64,000 nt of DNA, taken from the NCBI GenBank assembly GCA_000349905.1, contig KB722736.1:1-64000 (forward strand), read 5' to 3'. A program made the position numbers and the translations under genes. Origin of the DNA: Volvariella volvacea V23 (lineage: Eukaryota > Basidiomycota > Agaricomycetes > Agaricales > Pluteaceae). The first letter of the stretch is position 1. Each line of letters starts with the position of its first letter. Positions 61,618-64,000 of this stretch are shown one piece after another. Under the pieces are notes generated by a model, which was given only the letters and a program-made list of their open reading frames with translations, searched no databases and had not been told where the DNA came from.

Positions 61618-62226
61618 TTAGCACTCCCTTCTTACAGTAAAACCTGGGAGGGTTGGGTGGCCGTGACTCAGAAGCCCACCAGAGGGGTTTAGTTCATCCC
61701 ACCTGGGTCCTGGGGGGGTTGCATTCAGGCGATGTTTGAAGTTTACGAGCTGATACAGGTCCAGAAGTACGCTAGCTGTTGGGGCTTGACTTGAGATGGC
61801 GCTTTGATAATGGCATGGTCGGTGGGTTTGCTTAATATGAGCAGATACGAAGTGGAACACCGGATGTCCGGTCCAGAGGTGAACTAGCGTTTTAAGGGTA
61901 AGATGGAAGGAGGAAGTCTCTCGAATGTCCGAGGTTTGCTGGTATTGTGGATCCTGCAAGAGAAATCGTAGAACGGTGCGTGCCGTCGTCGTTTGTATGG
62001 TGCACGGCCTGACGAGTCCTCATTTGCTTACCGAGATGATTTCATCTTGGTGTTGTCGACTAACCAGACCGAATAAGTGTTCTTGCCTTGCAAGGGGAAT
62101 ATAGAATTCACTCCGACAGGTCAGAAGATAGGGTTCCAGCGGTGGCGTATTGGAAGTGCTCATCCCACCCCGAGTACAACTGCATCTCCCCCTCCTACTG
62201 CCTTGAGCCCCATATGTCCTACACAT
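61618..62226 (-). CDS. Hypothetical two-exon protein
   Basis: Exons 62226-62032 and 61953-61618 join in phase through a 78-nt intron (GTAAGC..TTGCAG) to 176 aa; the start could instead be the Met at about 62163 ('MSTSNTPPLEPYLLTC'). The second exon is open for 336 nt and reads 'SFHLTLKTLVHLWTGHPVFH' and 'QAPTASVLLDLYQLVNFKHR'. No family, signal peptide or membrane segment recognised. Support is the clean splice join only. Confidence 0.33.
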
Positions 62227-63861
62227 GCGGATTCGATTAAACTTCCTGAGGCGCTGTTTTTAATACTGTAGGTGGGTTCAGTTGTAAACGTGTCTGATGA
62301 TCGTATGCTAGGAGTCCTAGGCATAAAGAAGCTTTTTTGATTCGTTGACGCCTGTGCAGCAACTCAGAAAAGGTCTCCCCGGAAATGTGGCCCCAAGCCA
62401 AATGGTGTGGGCCCATAACCCCTGTGCTGTACTCCCGATACTACTGACCGTGTCAAATGGAACAAGGACATCGAGGCGCCATCTCGTTTCCTTGAGTCAT
62501 CTGCTTGACTTGCTTTGACGAATACTGTGGAGCTTCATGATTAGTCTGAGGCAGTGACTCCAAGATTAATGGTGTGCAGTGTTCCTTGGCGTGTGCTTCA
62601 CGCACCCTCAACCTGAGGACGATTCATATCGACACAGACAGCGTGGTTATCGACGCACACACCATCACGGGTTTATCCTTTGGTAACGAAGCTCCCTGAT
62701 CCACCGCTCCACTCGGGGTGGAAGATCAAAGCAAACTTGCTGTTCCTTTCATCCCAATTATGGGAGACAATGCAGGAGGAGCTGAATGCAGAAGATGAAT
62801 TCAGTGTGCGTCGCGTATATATATCCGAGTAAAATCGTTACAGATATCCAACCTACTCATCTCATCCTTCTTCGACCAGTACCGCCTCTGCTGAGCAAAT
62901 GCTTCTATCTATTTACTTACCTCTCCAGCTCCCCACACAACCACACCCATGTGGGTCACCGGGTCTACCTACTCCCCGCTCCCTACGTGTTGTGTTCCCG
63001 ACGCCCGCAGACACTGGACGAATATACGGAGTTTGTATCTCAATTCTCCTCATTCTTACGTGGCCATCGTCACTGCGGCGATGACCTCTAGCGTTGCGGG
63101 TTCGACGAACATGACACACCAGGAGTCCGAGTACGTGTAGACCCTGCGCCATCCGTCCTGTACGTGCCAGTGAGTTAGGCTCACAGGGTGCCACTCGTAG
63201 CCTGCCAGCCGTGGCGTCCACTGTTCTGAGATGACACGATTAATCCCGGGTACTGTATACTATTCTATCCACCCATATCTACCCTCTTTTCGGTTGATAA
63301 GGGCGGAATGGACTTGTAACATCGTACCTTGGCTCGTGCTTTTCTCTGAGATTGGTGGGTCATTGGGATACTGGATTTGTAATTCTTGCATTATCGCAGA
63401 GTGAGGGCGAATGCTGTACTATTCGAGTAGATGAATCAACTATATTTGTTCTTTAATTTGGGTGGCTGAATTGAGTTTGGTATCGGCGAGTACAGACTAG
63501 GATGCTTTGTTAAGTAAAATTTAGACGAGGGATTTAAATACATGGAGATCATAAATACTTTAAGAGCTAAGAGAGTTAAATATATTTTTTATGCACAATG
63601 TTTCATGGAAATCCAAAAGGATAAATTACTGGAGACCGTTTGCCGAGCGGGTGAGTTTCCTAGGACACCCCAGGTCCTACACTAAAGTAACAATTCCCCA
63701 TACAATTTTAGAAATCTATTCCAGTCATCAAAGGAGCAAGCTTTTCATTTGCGCCCATGATGTAGCAGAAAGGGGTGAATTCATATGATGTAATCAACGT
63801 ACAGGAGCCTTGTGAATGATACAGCGTCTATCATAACCTCAGCCTCTTAGCACCTGTCACC
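62227..63861. other. Intergenic, upstream of AIG2-like paralogue 3
   Basis: No supported gene. A TATA-like 'gtatatatat' at about 62815 precedes short ORFs in three frames without a clear product. The final ~500 bp are AT-rich and end in the promoter of the next gene. Confidence 0.35.
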
Positions 63862-64000
63862 ATGATGGAACGCTTCGAGCCCGAGCCACACGTACCTGGA
63901 GAATCGCATGCGGCCTACAAAATGTACTTATTTCATCTTGATCAACAGGGCCTCCTCCCTCCCAGTCCTCTTAGGAAGCAAGAGCGATATTTCTTCCTAT
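63862..64000 (+). CDS. AIG2-like / gamma-glutamylcyclotransferase-fold protein, paralogue 3 (N-terminus, cut by window edge)
   Basis: Starts CACCATGATGG, a good fungal start context. The 46 codons seen read 'MMERFEPEPHVPGESHAAYK', then 'MYLFHLDQQGLLPPSPLRK' and 'ERYFFLY', where the glycine-turn motif begins. It aligns with paralogue 2 (GES--AY-MY-F-L-QQGL-PP). It lies 40 kb from paralogues 1 and 2, so this is a dispersed family. The catalytic part is outside the window. Confidence 0.8.
   Translation, partial: MMERFEPEPHVPGESHAAYKMYLFHLDQQGLLPPSPLRKQERYFFL

Overview
The window reads as nuclear DNA of a filamentous basidiomycete (Agaricomycetes). Genes are dense with short GT-AG introns of mostly 45-80 nt. 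The conserved genes resemble basidiomycete versions, and several families are typical of Agaricomycetes: fruit-body-specific protein A, AAL-type fucose lectin, NACHT NTPases, AIG2-like cyclotransferases and a multi-pass membrane family. A Rhizoctonia/Ceratobasidium-type fungus would fit, but that is inference. Most gene models were spliced by hand and checked for reading phase across every junction quoted.

Layout. 1-3.4 kb (minus): the N-terminal part of a branched-chain aminotransferase and a complete YVH1-type phosphatase. 3.7-10.5 kb: a tandem triplication of an unrecognised gene for a protein made of two internal repeats; copy A is intact and copies B and C are decayed. 11.0-13.6 kb (plus): a NACHT-type NTPase. 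15.8-24.1 kb: an accessory block with a fruit-body-specific protein gene broken by one in-frame stop, a lectin joining a CBM1 module to an AAL-type fucose-lectin propeller, two AIG2-like cyclotransferase paralogues, and a decayed membrane-protein gene. A third AIG2-like paralogue starts at the window's right end (63.9 kb).

25.1-42.4 kb is a housekeeping block. WDR59/Mtc5 (SEAC/GATOR2, minus) and UTP18 (small-subunit processome, plus) diverge from a 92-bp intergenic region with two perfect 12-bp palindromes. SPO22/ZIP4 (meiotic TPR protein, minus) faces UTP18 tail to tail.

42.4-54.3 kb is gene-poor. It holds one small intron-rich gene, several coding-like exons I could not join, an imperfect 0.1-kb direct repeat and short simple repeats. 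54.3-58.3 kb (plus) is a Pcl/Pho80-type cyclin with a very long low-complexity C-terminus. 58.3-63.9 kb is mostly non-coding, with one possible two-exon gene.

The housekeeping genes cover branched-chain amino-acid metabolism, ribosome maturation (YVH1, UTP18), TORC1 control (WDR59), meiosis (SPO22) and CDK regulation (cyclin). The accessory blocks hold fast-evolving carbohydrate-binding and recognition families with clear duplication and decay. The most unusual items are the tandem two-repeat family, the CBM1-fucolectin fusion, repeated 7-nt micro-exons, and a 1.45-kb intron in UTP18.
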